This document shows, in pieces, positions 48,644-56,588 of a stretch of 64,000 nt of DNA (position 1 is its first letter; each line of letters starts with the position of its first letter). The stretch comes from Anaerohalosphaera lusitana. Its GTDB lineage: Bacteria > Planctomycetota > Phycisphaerae > Sedimentisphaerales > Anaerohalosphaeraceae. The DNA lies in assembly GCF_002007645.1 (NCBI RefSeq), contig NZ_CP019791.1, forward strand, positions 3,836,593 through 3,900,592. The letters run 5' to 3'. Both the position numbers and the translations under genes were made by a program. The notes under the pieces are model-generated. The model searched no databases and was not told where the DNA came from. It worked only from the letters and a program-made list of their open reading frames with translations.

Positions 48644-49599
48644 CTGTCTTGAGCAGTTCCTGTGCACTTGTTTTGCGAAAGATGGGGAAATGATGCTTAG
48701 ATGCTTTATAAATCTTGAACTTATGATGCTGGAAAGGTGCCGATACCATGTCTAATTCTCGTCCAAAAAAACGCATGATTAATGATGTAATCCTGCATTC
48801 CTCGGACTTGACCCCTCAGGACAGCAGGACTCCACAATCTATCCGCCCTGTTCCTATTCCAAAGCAGGCAGATAGCGACCAGGAACTTGTAAACCTGTGG
48901 CTCCATGGCAAGAGCAAGCACACCCAGAGGTACTACAGGAAAGATGTTCAACGTTTCTTTGAATTCACCAACAAGTCACTGAGAGAAATCATCCTGAAGG
49001 ACCTGCAGGAGTTCGCCGACCATATTGATGAGCAGGATCTTGTTGACGGCTCCAAAAGAAGAATTCTTTCAAGCGTCAAATCTCTTTTTGCATTTGCTCA
49101 TAAATTGGGCTACCTTCCTTTTGATGTCGCCCGTGTTCTGAATCTTCCTACTCCCAAGGATACACTTGCAGAACGAATCCTCACCCAGAAACAGGTCAGA
49201 AAAATCATCGATGCTGAAAACCATCCTCGCAATAAACTTATTCTCAAGACGCTATTCTTCACTGGGATCAGAGTTTCGGAGATGTGTTCTCTTTGCTGGA
49301 AAGATTTGAAGGAACGCTCAGAAGGTGGACAAGTGACCGTTTATGGTAAGGGCAAGAAAACAAGAACGCTTATTATCCCTGAGCCTCTGTGGTCTGAACT
49401 GATGAATTTCAGGGGTTTTGTTCCTGAAGATATTTTCGTTTTTCGGGGAAGGAACAGAAGCACTCAGATGCATTCCACTACGGTTCTGAGGATCGTCAAA
49501 AAGGCTGCTCACAAAGCAGGTTTGAAGGTCACTCCTTCTCCCCATTGGCTCCGCCATGCACATGCTTCAATTGCATGCGAGAAGGCTCCCTTGCATGTA

Positions 49600-50773
49600 G
49601 TGCCGTTTCAATTATCTAAGTTTAACTTTTGCTGATTTTTTTTATTGCGATATGCTACGTATCTATTCAGAGCGATTTTAAGCTCATTGTGGTTTTGATA
49701 ATTAGTTCCGCGTATGACGAATTCCTTAACATGGGTAAACTGACATTCGATAGGATTTAGCCATGATGCGTTGGTCGGCGTCCAGATCAGATGAATATTG
49801 TTCTCGCGACAGTACCGCAGAACCTTGTCCTTGCGGTGCGGCGAGAAATTGTCCAGTATCAGATGGATCCGCTGGTTCGCAGGATACTTTTTCCTGGTCA
49901 GTTTCAAAACTTCCAAGAACTCCTGATGCCGCTTGCGTGGCCGAACATATCCCCAGAGCTTTTTCTGATGGACATCGTAAAACGCCAGCCAGTGCTGAAC
50001 GCCGTGTTTGCGGGTATAGGTCGCAGGCAGCCTCTTGGGATGGTCGGTATGACAGTAATTCCGGCCTGGCTGAGGACGAATCTCCAGCGGTCCGAACTCG
50101 TCGAATGATATGGTCGGCCCGTTTGAGGCCGGCTGGTTCACATATCTGCGAATTAGTTTTTTTTAGACTTGAGATTGGGGTCGTTGCACTCTTTCCACGT
50201 CTTTGTCCGCCGGAGCTTGACCTTCTTTTCACGCAGGATGGTCCTGAGTGTTTCAATGCTGATCGTAGGAACGATCTTTTCCTGGACAAGATATTCACGC
50301 AGTTTTTCCAGGGACCACCGCTTAAAAGGGCAGTCCAGAAGATCGGGCGGACATTTTGCAGTCTCGGCAATAATGGCCTTGTCGTCCTCGGTAAACTCCG
50401 GCGGTCTTCCCGGCCGGGGCTTGGGCTCCAACGCCTTAAGGCCGCGTTGGTTAAAGTCTTTGATGATGGCCCTGACATGGTGCGGCGAATAGTGAACCAG
50501 CTCGGCGATAGCAGGAACTTTATAGCCCTGGTTAGAGGCAAGAATGACTTGGCCGCGACGAATCTTGATTCGGCTTTTGCTGCTGCGGAGTATCCGCTGA
50601 ATTTGCTGGCCTTCACTGGTACTGAGGTCTCTGGCGTACAGACACATAAGAAATCCCTTTCTCTGCTTGTAAGCGTGAAATTATTTCTTCGTGTCATTCT
50701 ATATAATACCAGATTATGCATGGCGCAAGTCTTAAATCATGGAAAAGTTAAAATTATATTTTTGAAACGGCAG
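49600..50773 (-). mobile_element. IS630-family element, copy 2
   Basis: 1174 bp, inverted relative to copies 1 and 3, flanked by TA (49598-49599; 50774-50775). Its right terminus reads GAAACGGCAG, one base different from copy 1. Confidence 0.95.
49608..50647 (-). CDS. IS630 transposase, made by -1 frameshift (copy 2)
   Basis: Same two-frame arrangement as copy 1, with the slippery AAAAAAC at 50156-50162 on the minus strand. The protein differs by only a few residues (HHVRAIIKD instead of HHVRVIIKD; NELKIALNRY instead of NELKTALNRY). DDE residues are intact. Confidence 0.93.
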
Positions 50774-50889
50774 TAGTCCAGAATAGCCTTGGCCATAGCT
50801 CGATTCAGACCACGAGCCACTATCTGCATGTCAGACCTGACGACTGTTCGAGCAAGTATCTGGATTTGTAGGAATTTTTTCCCAAGGGA

Positions 50890-51657
50890 TTAATCAAATG
50901 CAGACGCAGCTATCACATCCTTTTCCGTTAGAGTTTTCCTTCCCTCCGCTCTCATTACAAGAACGCTATCCCTGAGCAACTGAATCACAGAATCATACCC
51001 ATTCCTAAGATCAGTTAGGAGCCCTGGGACCCTTTTCTCGTATGCAATATTTGCATAGGCTAGCCTCTGAATACAGACCTGCTCCAGCTGAGCCTTGCTG
51101 TAATCCTCAATCTCAACCCTGTGTGTGAAATGCTCCCTAACCTCCAATGGGACCGCTTTTTGAGCATAGGAGGTGACAATCACAGGCCCCAGCACAGGCC
51201 ATCCTGTTTTCCCCATATTCGCATAGTTCCACCTTGTGAGCACTCCTTGGCTCACAATGTTGTAAAGGTCTTTAACAATCAAACCTTTCATATTCTGAGC
51301 CCCAGAAATAATGTGACCTGTGTCGAGCGTTGATAAGTGGAAGAATTCAATCAGATCATTGTAATTTTGAGCCAGCTGAGCAGAAGTTTTCTTTATCTGC
51401 TCTATTCCTAAGGCCCTTAGAAACGCCTTTGCATGAAGAACCTTGTCTCCATTTTTTCCGCTGATCAGCAGGCTCAAAGGTCTTCTGTTTTCCTTTTGGG
51501 TCTTGCTGTTCAATTCTGCATCAACTATGAGCTTTAGCCTTTGCAGAGCCTCCCCTTTTCCCGCAGGAATGAGCTGCCATAACGAAACCTGCTCCTCAAA
51601 ATCATCCAGATCGATGATAGACTCCTTCTCGTCTACTCTCTTCTTATCCAAAGACAA
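50890..51657 (-). CDS. RuvB-like AAA+ paralogue without Walker motifs (pseudo-ATPase)
   Basis: 255 residues. By eye it aligns along its length with the AAA+ part of the product at 47157. The Walker A position reads SGKNGDKVLHAKAF (no GKT) and the Walker B position reads HIISGAQNMKGL (no acidic pair). The sensor/lid part is kept (GPVIVTSYAQKAVPLEVREH; SKAQLEQVCIQRLAYANIAY; LRDSVLVMRAEGRKTLTEKD). It lacks the winged-helix C-terminus. A TTG start overlaps the previous gene by 14 nt; a second TTG at 51651 has better spacing. It is last in a three-gene operon and may form a mixed ring with, or regulate, the active ATPase. Confidence 0.72.
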   Translation of the reverse strand: MSLDKKRVDEKESIIDLDDFEEQVSLWQLIPAGKGEALQRLKLIVDAELNSKTQKENRRPLSLLISGKNGDKVLHAKAFLRALGIEQIKKTSAQLAQNYNDLIEFFHLSTLDTGHIISGAQNMKGLIVKDLYNIVSQGVLTRWNYANMGKTGWPVLGPVIVTSYAQKAVPLEVREHFTHRVEIEDYSKAQLEQVCIQRLAYANIAYEKRVPGLLTDLRNGYDSVIQLLRDSVLVMRAEGRKTLTEKDVIAASAFD

Positions 51658-52033
51658 TCTCCCCCATCACTGCCAACTGCATGAATACGTCCGCCGTCTC
51701 AGCATCCTCATTATCCATTGCCAAGTTTCTGAAGTGTCTTTCAGGAACATGCCTGCCACGCTTATCCTTGCAGTCTGCCATCATTTGGAGAGCCTTCTGA
51801 ATTCCTTCTTTGTTCACAACTCCCAAGAGTTCTCCTGTTTCGATGTCAAACACCTCAATGTTTTCATCAGCGAACGGGATCTTCTCATAGGACCCAAACT
51901 TATCTTTGTAATTTTCTGGGAACTGAAATTTGGCCCAATAATTAGAGCCTCCCTCCACAGCAGTGATGATCATATCCTGTATCTTCTCAATGGGAATTCT
52001 GACTCTTGCCCTCACCTCGATGTATCTGTCCAT
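51644..52033 (-). CDS. Conserved phage/plasmid-type protein of unknown function
   Basis: ATG at 52033 with GGGAG 8 nt upstream gives 129 residues. VRIPIEKIQDMIITAVEGGS and NYWAKFQFPENYKD resemble a small family common on phages and plasmids, in which the EGGxNYW stretch is conserved. The second half contains VFDIETGELLGVVNKEGIQK and a long helix. It is translationally close to both neighbours. Function unknown. Confidence 0.75.
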   Translation of the reverse strand: MDRYIEVRARVRIPIEKIQDMIITAVEGGSNYWAKFQFPENYKDKFGSYEKIPFADENIEVFDIETGELLGVVNKEGIQKALQMMADCKDKRGRHVPERHFRNLAMDNEDAETADVFMQLAVMGEIVFG

Positions 52034-52053
52034 TGGATTTCTCCCGCAAAGAA

Positions 52054-52362
52054 TTATTTGCACTTGCTCAGGGGCTTGGCTTCCCAGTACAGATCCCGCT
52101 CAACAGGGAGTCCCAGTGGTCCCCTGATTTCCTCTAAATCAGAGAGACGAACATATCCCAATTCCCCCTCAGGACAGAGATGACTTACGACCTTGCAGAA
52201 AAAGAGCCAATCCCCCTCGGACTCTTCATCGCCTTCAATGATAAGCCATGTAAACGAGCTATCAGGGGTAAAGAATTTCAACGGGACCATAGGATCTGTC
52301 ACTTCTTCTTGACTGTAAAGTTTTGGAAGGGTTCGCTTGATTTCTTCTGTTAAGAGTTTCAT
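52054..52362 (-). CDS. DUF2958 family protein
   Basis: 102 residues: MKLLTEEIKRTLPKLYSQEE, VPLKFFTPDSSFTWLIIEGD, WLFFCKVVSHLCPEGELGYV, RGPLGLPVERDLYWEAKPLS. The whole pattern matches DUF2958, a small family frequent on conjugative elements and phages. AAGGACGG precedes the ATG. The shared upstream motif lies 29 nt before the start, so it is the first gene of a three-gene operon. Confidence 0.85.
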   Translation of the reverse strand: MKLLTEEIKRTLPKLYSQEEVTDPMVPLKFFTPDSSFTWLIIEGDEESEGDWLFFCKVVSHLCPEGELGYVRLSDLEEIRGPLGLPVERDLYWEAKPLSKCK

Positions 52363-52391
52363 TATTTCCGTCCTTTTTTATTCTTCGGCGG

Positions 52392-52413
52392 AAAAAATGG
52401 GATCATCTGGTCA
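52392..52413 (-). promoter_or_regulatory. Island upstream motif before the DUF2958 operon
   Basis: In gene direction TGACCAGATGATCCCATTTT, 29 nt before the ATG. It is identical over 22 nt to the copy at 54462-54483. Confidence 0.6.
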
Positions 52414-52414
52414 G

Positions 52415-53587
52415 CTAGTGACCAACCAACTCTTGCTCCAGCACAGTTTCAATCTCAATGGGATCATTCTCCCCTATCTCAGATAGCCGAGCATCAATAG
52501 TTCGTAGGGAAATATCAACCTGCTTAATCTCTTCCTGTGAAAGTCCTGCATCTAAGGCAATCTCCTGCCTTTTCAAGCGTCTGATCAGAACTCCAAGTTC
52601 GAATTTTGACTGCAAATAGGCCTCTTTCTTCTCATTGAGCCCATCCAAATATTGCACAACTTCAGCCAATTCCTTCGCCAGAACGGCCCCCTTGTAGTTG
52701 CCCTTTATATCTTCACTTTCCCTGACCCCCATGCCCCTCAATTTGAGGACTAAATTCTTTCGGTCTTGGTCCAAGCGTGCAATTGATGGTTCGACATTGT
52801 TTTCGAGTTCATGTGAAACCCGCTGTAAACTGCCCCTTGCGTTCTGTAGGAGTTCCTGTCCCTGCCTATTTTCAGCACCCACTGGCTGAGCCTCTTTATT
52901 CTGATGGAAGAACCAACCTGCCCAGCCAATTATGACCAACACTAAGAAAATCAAAGTTATGAATGCCAGAATTTTCATGAGCCCTGTCTTTGAGGCTTCG
53001 GAATCAGTTTCCCTGTTGATCCGTTGATGGAGAAGAGCTAGACAAGTTCGTGCCCGCTCAGAATCAGTGACATCAATAAGGAGTCCATAAAAAGCAGTCG
53101 CATACTCGTAATCTTGGCATGCTACCGCAATCTCTGCACCCCTCCGGCCGATTATTTCAAATGAAGTGAGGCTGTTTCGGGGGACAAATTCTATTTCGCT
53201 TAAAATGTCGTAAGTGGTCAGGTAATCGTACCAACCATTATTTACGTCTATTGCTTCCGAAGCTTCTTTTAGCAGTCTATTACAGTGACGTTCATAGTAT
53301 TTCTTCTTTTCTTCGTTCTCGGAACTGACAACCGCCAGAGCTGTAATGCCCCCTAAGACGATTTCAACCCCAATGAACGTTAAGAACAACAGCCCCCAAG
53401 AGAAGGTGCCTACAATGCCAAGAATGACAAACAGGACTATTGTAAGAATAGGAGCGATGATAAGATGCAGACCACAAATCCATTCTCCTTCCCATTCATC
53501 ATATTTGAACTCTGAAGGATAGACTGCAGGATACCGAGGGATCTTGTGTCGTCGCCCCACATATTCACTTGGAACGCTTGGGCTCAC
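52415..53587 (-). CDS. Membrane protein with C-terminal coiled coil
   Basis: 390 residues from a GTG that overlaps the stop of the preceding gene by 4 nt (GTGA). Two adjacent membrane helices at ~38-86 (LHLIIAPILTIVLFVILGIV; LLFLTFIGVEIVLGGITALA), a soluble region ~90-200, a third helix (ILAFITLIFLVLVIIGWAGW), then a predicted coiled coil to the C-terminus. No known family is recognised. It is coupled to another membrane coiled-coil protein, so the two probably form a complex. Confidence 0.75.
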   Translation of the reverse strand: MSPSVPSEYVGRRHKIPRYPAVYPSEFKYDEWEGEWICGLHLIIAPILTIVLFVILGIVGTFSWGLLFLTFIGVEIVLGGITALAVVSSENEEKKKYYERHCNRLLKEASEAIDVNNGWYDYLTTYDILSEIEFVPRNSLTSFEIIGRRGAEIAVACQDYEYATAFYGLLIDVTDSERARTCLALLHQRINRETDSEASKTGLMKILAFITLIFLVLVIIGWAGWFFHQNKEAQPVGAENRQGQELLQNARGSLQRVSHELENNVEPSIARLDQDRKNLVLKLRGMGVRESEDIKGNYKGAVLAKELAEVVQYLDGLNEKKEAYLQSKFELGVLIRRLKRQEIALDAGLSQEEIKQVDISLRTIDARLSEIGENDPIEIETVLEQELVGH

Positions 53588-54444
53588 TGCTGAGTCACCT
53601 CAGTATTCATGCCCAAGACATCATCGATTCTTTCCAAGGTTTCATCAGCATCTTGGGTCTCTATGAAGATTTCATCAATATTGGCCTCAGCAGTTGAACT
53701 GGCCTTCCAGTCCGCCTGCTCCATTCTCAATCCTATTTCCACCTCGACATACAGTTGATCCAGTTGCTTCTTCACTGAATCGAAATTGGTTGCAAGAGTT
53801 TCGTCCTTCCCGCCTGCAATCATGGCTGCTTTTCTCATTGTATCCAATGAAACGATTTTAGCGTCGATCTCTTCGAGTTGAGCATGCATTGATGATACTG
53901 TTCTCTTTGCGTGTCCTGCTTTTTCTTTCAGAGAGTATGCATTCTTTTCCAGCAAATCCCTTGCATCAGTGATACTATCCATTTGTGCTTTTATGCTCTC
54001 ATGAGTCCTCATCAAATCCTCGGCCATCTCCTGAAGTTCTGTAACTGAGTATTCCCTGCCACCAAGGACAGCGGGTTCACCTTCAGAAATCAGTTCCCTG
54101 AGTCTCTTAAGCGAATGTACAGCCTTATCTCTTTTCTGAGTAAGGTCATTCAGTTTCGTAACCAGCCGTTCAGCTTGCACCTCGCAACGTATCTGACCTT
54201 CCTTTAACTTCCTGACAGTCTTTTCGAGTCCTTGAATCCCCTCGGACGATTCTGCCCTCTTTACCCTGAATTCCCCCAAAGCATTGTCAATCGTATTGAC
54301 CAGATTCTCTCGACCAACTGACCAGTAAGACCTCATCTTGGGAATTCCCACTATGGCCGTCAGGACAATTAAAACCACAGCTATTATAAGAATCACGTTC
54401 TTCATTTCTTTGTCTCCATGCTTGAAATCATTCTTTTTTCCCAT
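53584..54444 (-). CDS. Membrane-anchored coiled-coil protein
   Basis: 286 residues if started at 54444. An internal ATG at 54405 with GGAGA upstream starts directly at the membrane helix MKNVILIIAVVLIVLTAIVG. Residues ~55-215 are strongly coiled-coil (GLEKTVRKLKEGQIRCEVQA; DRMRTH-like heptads) with an acidic C-terminal tail. The pattern recalls PspA/IM30-like or structural scaffolds, but no motif fixes a family. First gene of a pair with the membrane protein at 52415. Confidence 0.72.
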   Translation of the reverse strand: MGKKNDFKHGDKEMKNVILIIAVVLIVLTAIVGIPKMRSYWSVGRENLVNTIDNALGEFRVKRAESSEGIQGLEKTVRKLKEGQIRCEVQAERLVTKLNDLTQKRDKAVHSLKRLRELISEGEPAVLGGREYSVTELQEMAEDLMRTHESIKAQMDSITDARDLLEKNAYSLKEKAGHAKRTVSSMHAQLEEIDAKIVSLDTMRKAAMIAGGKDETLATNFDSVKKQLDQLYVEVEIGLRMEQADWKASSTAEANIDEIFIETQDADETLERIDDVLGMNTEVTQQ

Positions 54445-54461
54445 CTTTCACTCTTCCCCGC

Positions 54462-54483
54462 AAAAAATGGGATCATCTGGTCA
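54462..54483 (-). promoter_or_regulatory. Island upstream motif before the coiled-coil pair
   Basis: TGACCAGATGATCCCATTTT in gene direction, 17 nt before the upstream ATG at 54444 and 56 nt before the internal ATG at 54405. Confidence 0.6.
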
Positions 54484-54488
54484 GGGTT

Positions 54489-54848
54489 TCAGGATTTCAT
54501 GTATTGAAGAACACATCTTTGGACCTCTTCAGGGAGCTCGGAGAATTTCACCCTTTTACCCAGATGCTTCCCTTCCATACATGTCCCCGATTGCCCCACT
54601 CCTTGAGCAGAAAAAGGCCTTGCTGACATACTTAGGCAATAGATACGTTGATAAGAAGGATCACCCTTGGAAGCACTTTTATTGCTCCCCTCCGTAAACA
54701 CATCCCATTTGCCTGTTTCAGAATTGTAGATTTCAAAAGTGAATGTGTAACGGTCAAGCGTCTTGCCCCCATTATCATAGGCTTTTCTGACCCGCATCAA
54801 ATTTCCATTTTCATCGATTCTTGCAGGATATTCAGCTTGCATCTTCAT
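54489..54848 (-). CDS. Unknown small protein
   Basis: 119 residues, GGAGA upstream of the ATG. MKMQAEYPARIDENGNLMRV, DNGGKTLDRYTFTFEIYNSE, then YQRIYCLSMSARPFSAQGVG and a final KFSELPEEVQRCVLQYMKS. It resembles small proteins of mobile elements but no family is recognised. The compact size, good ribosome-binding site and shared upstream motif support expression. Confidence 0.7.
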   Translation of the reverse strand: MKMQAEYPARIDENGNLMRVRKAYDNGGKTLDRYTFTFEIYNSETGKWDVFTEGSNKSASKGDPSYQRIYCLSMSARPFSAQGVGQSGTCMEGKHLGKRVKFSELPEEVQRCVLQYMKS

Positions 54849-54915
54849 CTATCATTTCTCCGTTTCGCCAAAAAAGATTAGTTCCAAGGATTTGCCCTTC
54901 TTTTCTATTTGGCGG

Positions 54916-54937
54916 GAAAAATGGCGCCATCTGGTCA
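54916..54937 (-). promoter_or_regulatory. Island upstream motif
   Basis: TGACCAGATGGCGCCATTTT in gene direction, 67 nt before the ATG at 54848. The central ATGGCGCCAT is palindromic in this copy. Confidence 0.55.
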
Positions 54938-54941
54938 GAAC

Positions 54942-55484
54942 TCACACATTCATTTCTATCATCGCATCGATGATGCTTTTTGCTTCTTCAATGCACTCCT
55001 CCTGTCCATAAAATCCCCAGCAGGACTCTTCACCCCCATCGATGATGCAGCCATACACTTCCCCCCGCAAATAATGGTCGTAGGTTCCCACTTCCCCCTC
55101 TACGATTTGAAGAGCCTTTTCCTTCAAGGACTTGGAGAACTTCTTCCTTCCAAATTCTTCCAACATCTTCTTCCTGCGAACAATCACAAACCCAACCTGC
55201 CCACTGTCCCAGGGACAAGAAAAAGGGGAAAGGGAAATAGTGATGCCGCTGTGGTCATACATGTAAAGGGGAAGGATTAAATCACCCTCCTTCTCAGCGG
55301 CCTGAGCAGCCTTGATACAGTCCTGAGGATTGGAGTAGTTCAGGCCTTCGTCCCCCAGGGAATATCTGCGGTGGGAGCAGTGGAATTCGCAAATATTGTC
55401 CCAGGAGCGGGGACTCTCTGCGGTAGTGTCGTAATGAATTTCGATAGTGTGATTTTTGTAGGTAACTGTTTTGACAGGTTCCAT
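54942..55484 (-). CDS. Phage/plasmid-type protein of unknown function
   Basis: 180 residues, GCGAGG before the ATG. YKNHTIEIHYDTTAESPRSW, DNICEFHCSHRRYSLGDEGL, VGFVIVRRKKMLEEFG and GVYGC-like Gly-rich strands (GEVYGCIIDGGEESCWGFYG). This reads like a widespread family on phages and plasmids whose function is not known. Conserved Cys/His residues at ~34-37 could bind metal. Confidence 0.75.
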   Translation of the reverse strand: MEPVKTVTYKNHTIEIHYDTTAESPRSWDNICEFHCSHRRYSLGDEGLNYSNPQDCIKAAQAAEKEGDLILPLYMYDHSGITISLSPFSCPWDSGQVGFVIVRRKKMLEEFGRKKFSKSLKEKALQIVEGEVGTYDHYLRGEVYGCIIDGGEESCWGFYGQEECIEEAKSIIDAMIEMNV

Positions 55485-55512
55485 GTTTTTCCTCGCTTTT
55501 TATCTTTAGCGG

Positions 55513-55534
55513 GAAAAATGGGTGTGTCTGGTCG
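55513..55534 (-). promoter_or_regulatory. Island upstream motif
   Basis: CGACCAGACACACCCATTTT in gene direction, 28 nt before the ATG at 55484. It is diverged at the first base and at the ATG core. Confidence 0.5.
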
Positions 55535-55556
55535 GTGGGGAGTAGTTCTTCTTACC

Positions 55557-56522
55557 TCAATCTCCTGGAGCCCAGCCCAGCCTTGACAAGCATCTTTTCA
55601 GTCTTCTGAGTTTAAGCACCTCTTTATCATCAAGCCATTTATCATCAATGAACTGACTGATAACAGAAGCAAACGCTTTTGCATGTAACATTCGAATCTT
55701 CTCTTTCGGCAGATGAATTTCTTTACGCAATTGAAGCATCTGTGCCAGCTCCTCATCTGTAACTTCAAGATCAGCTACAACCATTCTCAATGCCTCCCAG
55801 TATTCAGCTAATGCCTGCCGCTCTGGATTGATCTCAATGGAAGACTGAAAACCTGAACGAGAAAGAAATCGTTCACTTTTGGTGAGCCGCAACCCTCCTG
55901 CCCCATTCATTGGTGAAGCGACAAAACTTTCAGTAAATTTATATTTTTTAAGTCGAGCCAAGTCACCGAAAGTTCTGACCTTCTGTTTAGTCATTTCCTC
56001 CAAGTAACGCTCCATGAGACTTGCTGAAGCTTCTGCATCAGAGGACGCTATATGAACTGCCTTGTAATCAACATTGTGATACTCACAGGCCTTTTCCAAG
56101 TTGCACCGTTTACCTAAACCAAGCATCGGTCGCATGTACATAAGGCAAAAATGCGGAGGTGTCTGCGGAATCCCCAACTGATTCAGCTCATAAGCCAGGA
56201 ACTTTATGTCGAAATAGACATTGTAAGCGGATACCACACACCCTGACAAAGAATCGACTAGCCCTCCTGCAATATCAGAAAAAACAGGAGCATTTGCAAC
56301 ATCATCTTCTGTGATGCCATGAATTTCCGTTGCTGACATTGGTCGCTGAGGATTAACCAGAGTATCAAAAGCCAACACAGGTTTTTTGCCGGGCTCCATT
56401 CGGTAGACCGATACTTCAACAACTCGATCCACGCCAGGAGTTAATCCCGTAGTTTCAAAGTCAATTACTGCTATTGGCGTTTCATAAATTGAGAGTTCCT
56501 TTATTCCCTTGACAGCAGCCAT
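55557..56522 (-). CDS. DEDDh 3'-5' exonuclease (DnaQ/RNase T type)
   Basis: 321 residues. Exo I: IAVIDFETTGLTPGVDRVVE (Asp, Glu). Exo II: SAYNVYFDIKFLAYELNQLG (Asp). Exo III: HIASSDAEASASLMERYLEE (His, Asp). MSATEIHGITEDDVANAP is typical of the DnaQ group. The C-terminal ~140 residues include a helical tail (VTDEELAQMLQLRKEIHLPK; FASVISQFIDDKWLDDKEVL) of unknown role. It lacks the polymerase III clamp motif I would expect in a housekeeping epsilon subunit. GAGGAAA lies upstream. An element-encoded nuclease for replication or defence is inferred. Confidence 0.88.
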   Translation of the reverse strand: MAAVKGIKELSIYETPIAVIDFETTGLTPGVDRVVEVSVYRMEPGKKPVLAFDTLVNPQRPMSATEIHGITEDDVANAPVFSDIAGGLVDSLSGCVVSAYNVYFDIKFLAYELNQLGIPQTPPHFCLMYMRPMLGLGKRCNLEKACEYHNVDYKAVHIASSDAEASASLMERYLEEMTKQKVRTFGDLARLKKYKFTESFVASPMNGAGGLRLTKSERFLSRSGFQSSIEINPERQALAEYWEALRMVVADLEVTDEELAQMLQLRKEIHLPKEKIRMLHAKAFASVISQFIDDKWLDDKEVLKLRRLKRCLSRLGWAPGD

Positions 56523-56588
56523 GATTAAAATTTCCTCTACTCATTCCAGATTTGCGCCTTTTTCTCAAACCTCTCCCAAAAACCCCGC

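Larger units (their letters stand above)
48748..50871 (+). pseudogene. Tyrosine recombinase (island integrase) split by IS630 copy 2
   Basis: ATG at 48748 with AAAGGTG upstream. A SAM-like core-binding domain (WLHGKSKHTQRYYRKDVQRF) precedes the catalytic domain: Arg in FFTGIRVSEMC, Lys in VYGKGKKTRTL, His-x-x-Arg in HWLRHAHAS. The IS cuts in after codon 284. The remaining 31 codons lie at 50776-50871 and supply VQNSLGHSSIQTTSHYLHVR with the second His and the nucleophile Tyr. Removing the IS plus one TA restores a 315-residue enzyme. As it stands the truncated product ends in IS-encoded residues and lacks the nucleophile. Confidence 0.92.

Noticed and set aside
45747-49599. Inversion of the segment between IS630 copies 1 and 2
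   Set aside because: Both interrupted genes still have their matching halves on either side of the same IS copy, which an inversion would have separated.
41105-56522. CRISPR-Cas locus suggested by the Cas4-like nuclease
   Set aside because: No repeat-spacer array and no cas1/cas2 or effector genes were seen; the shared motif copies are single and upstream of genes, not an array.
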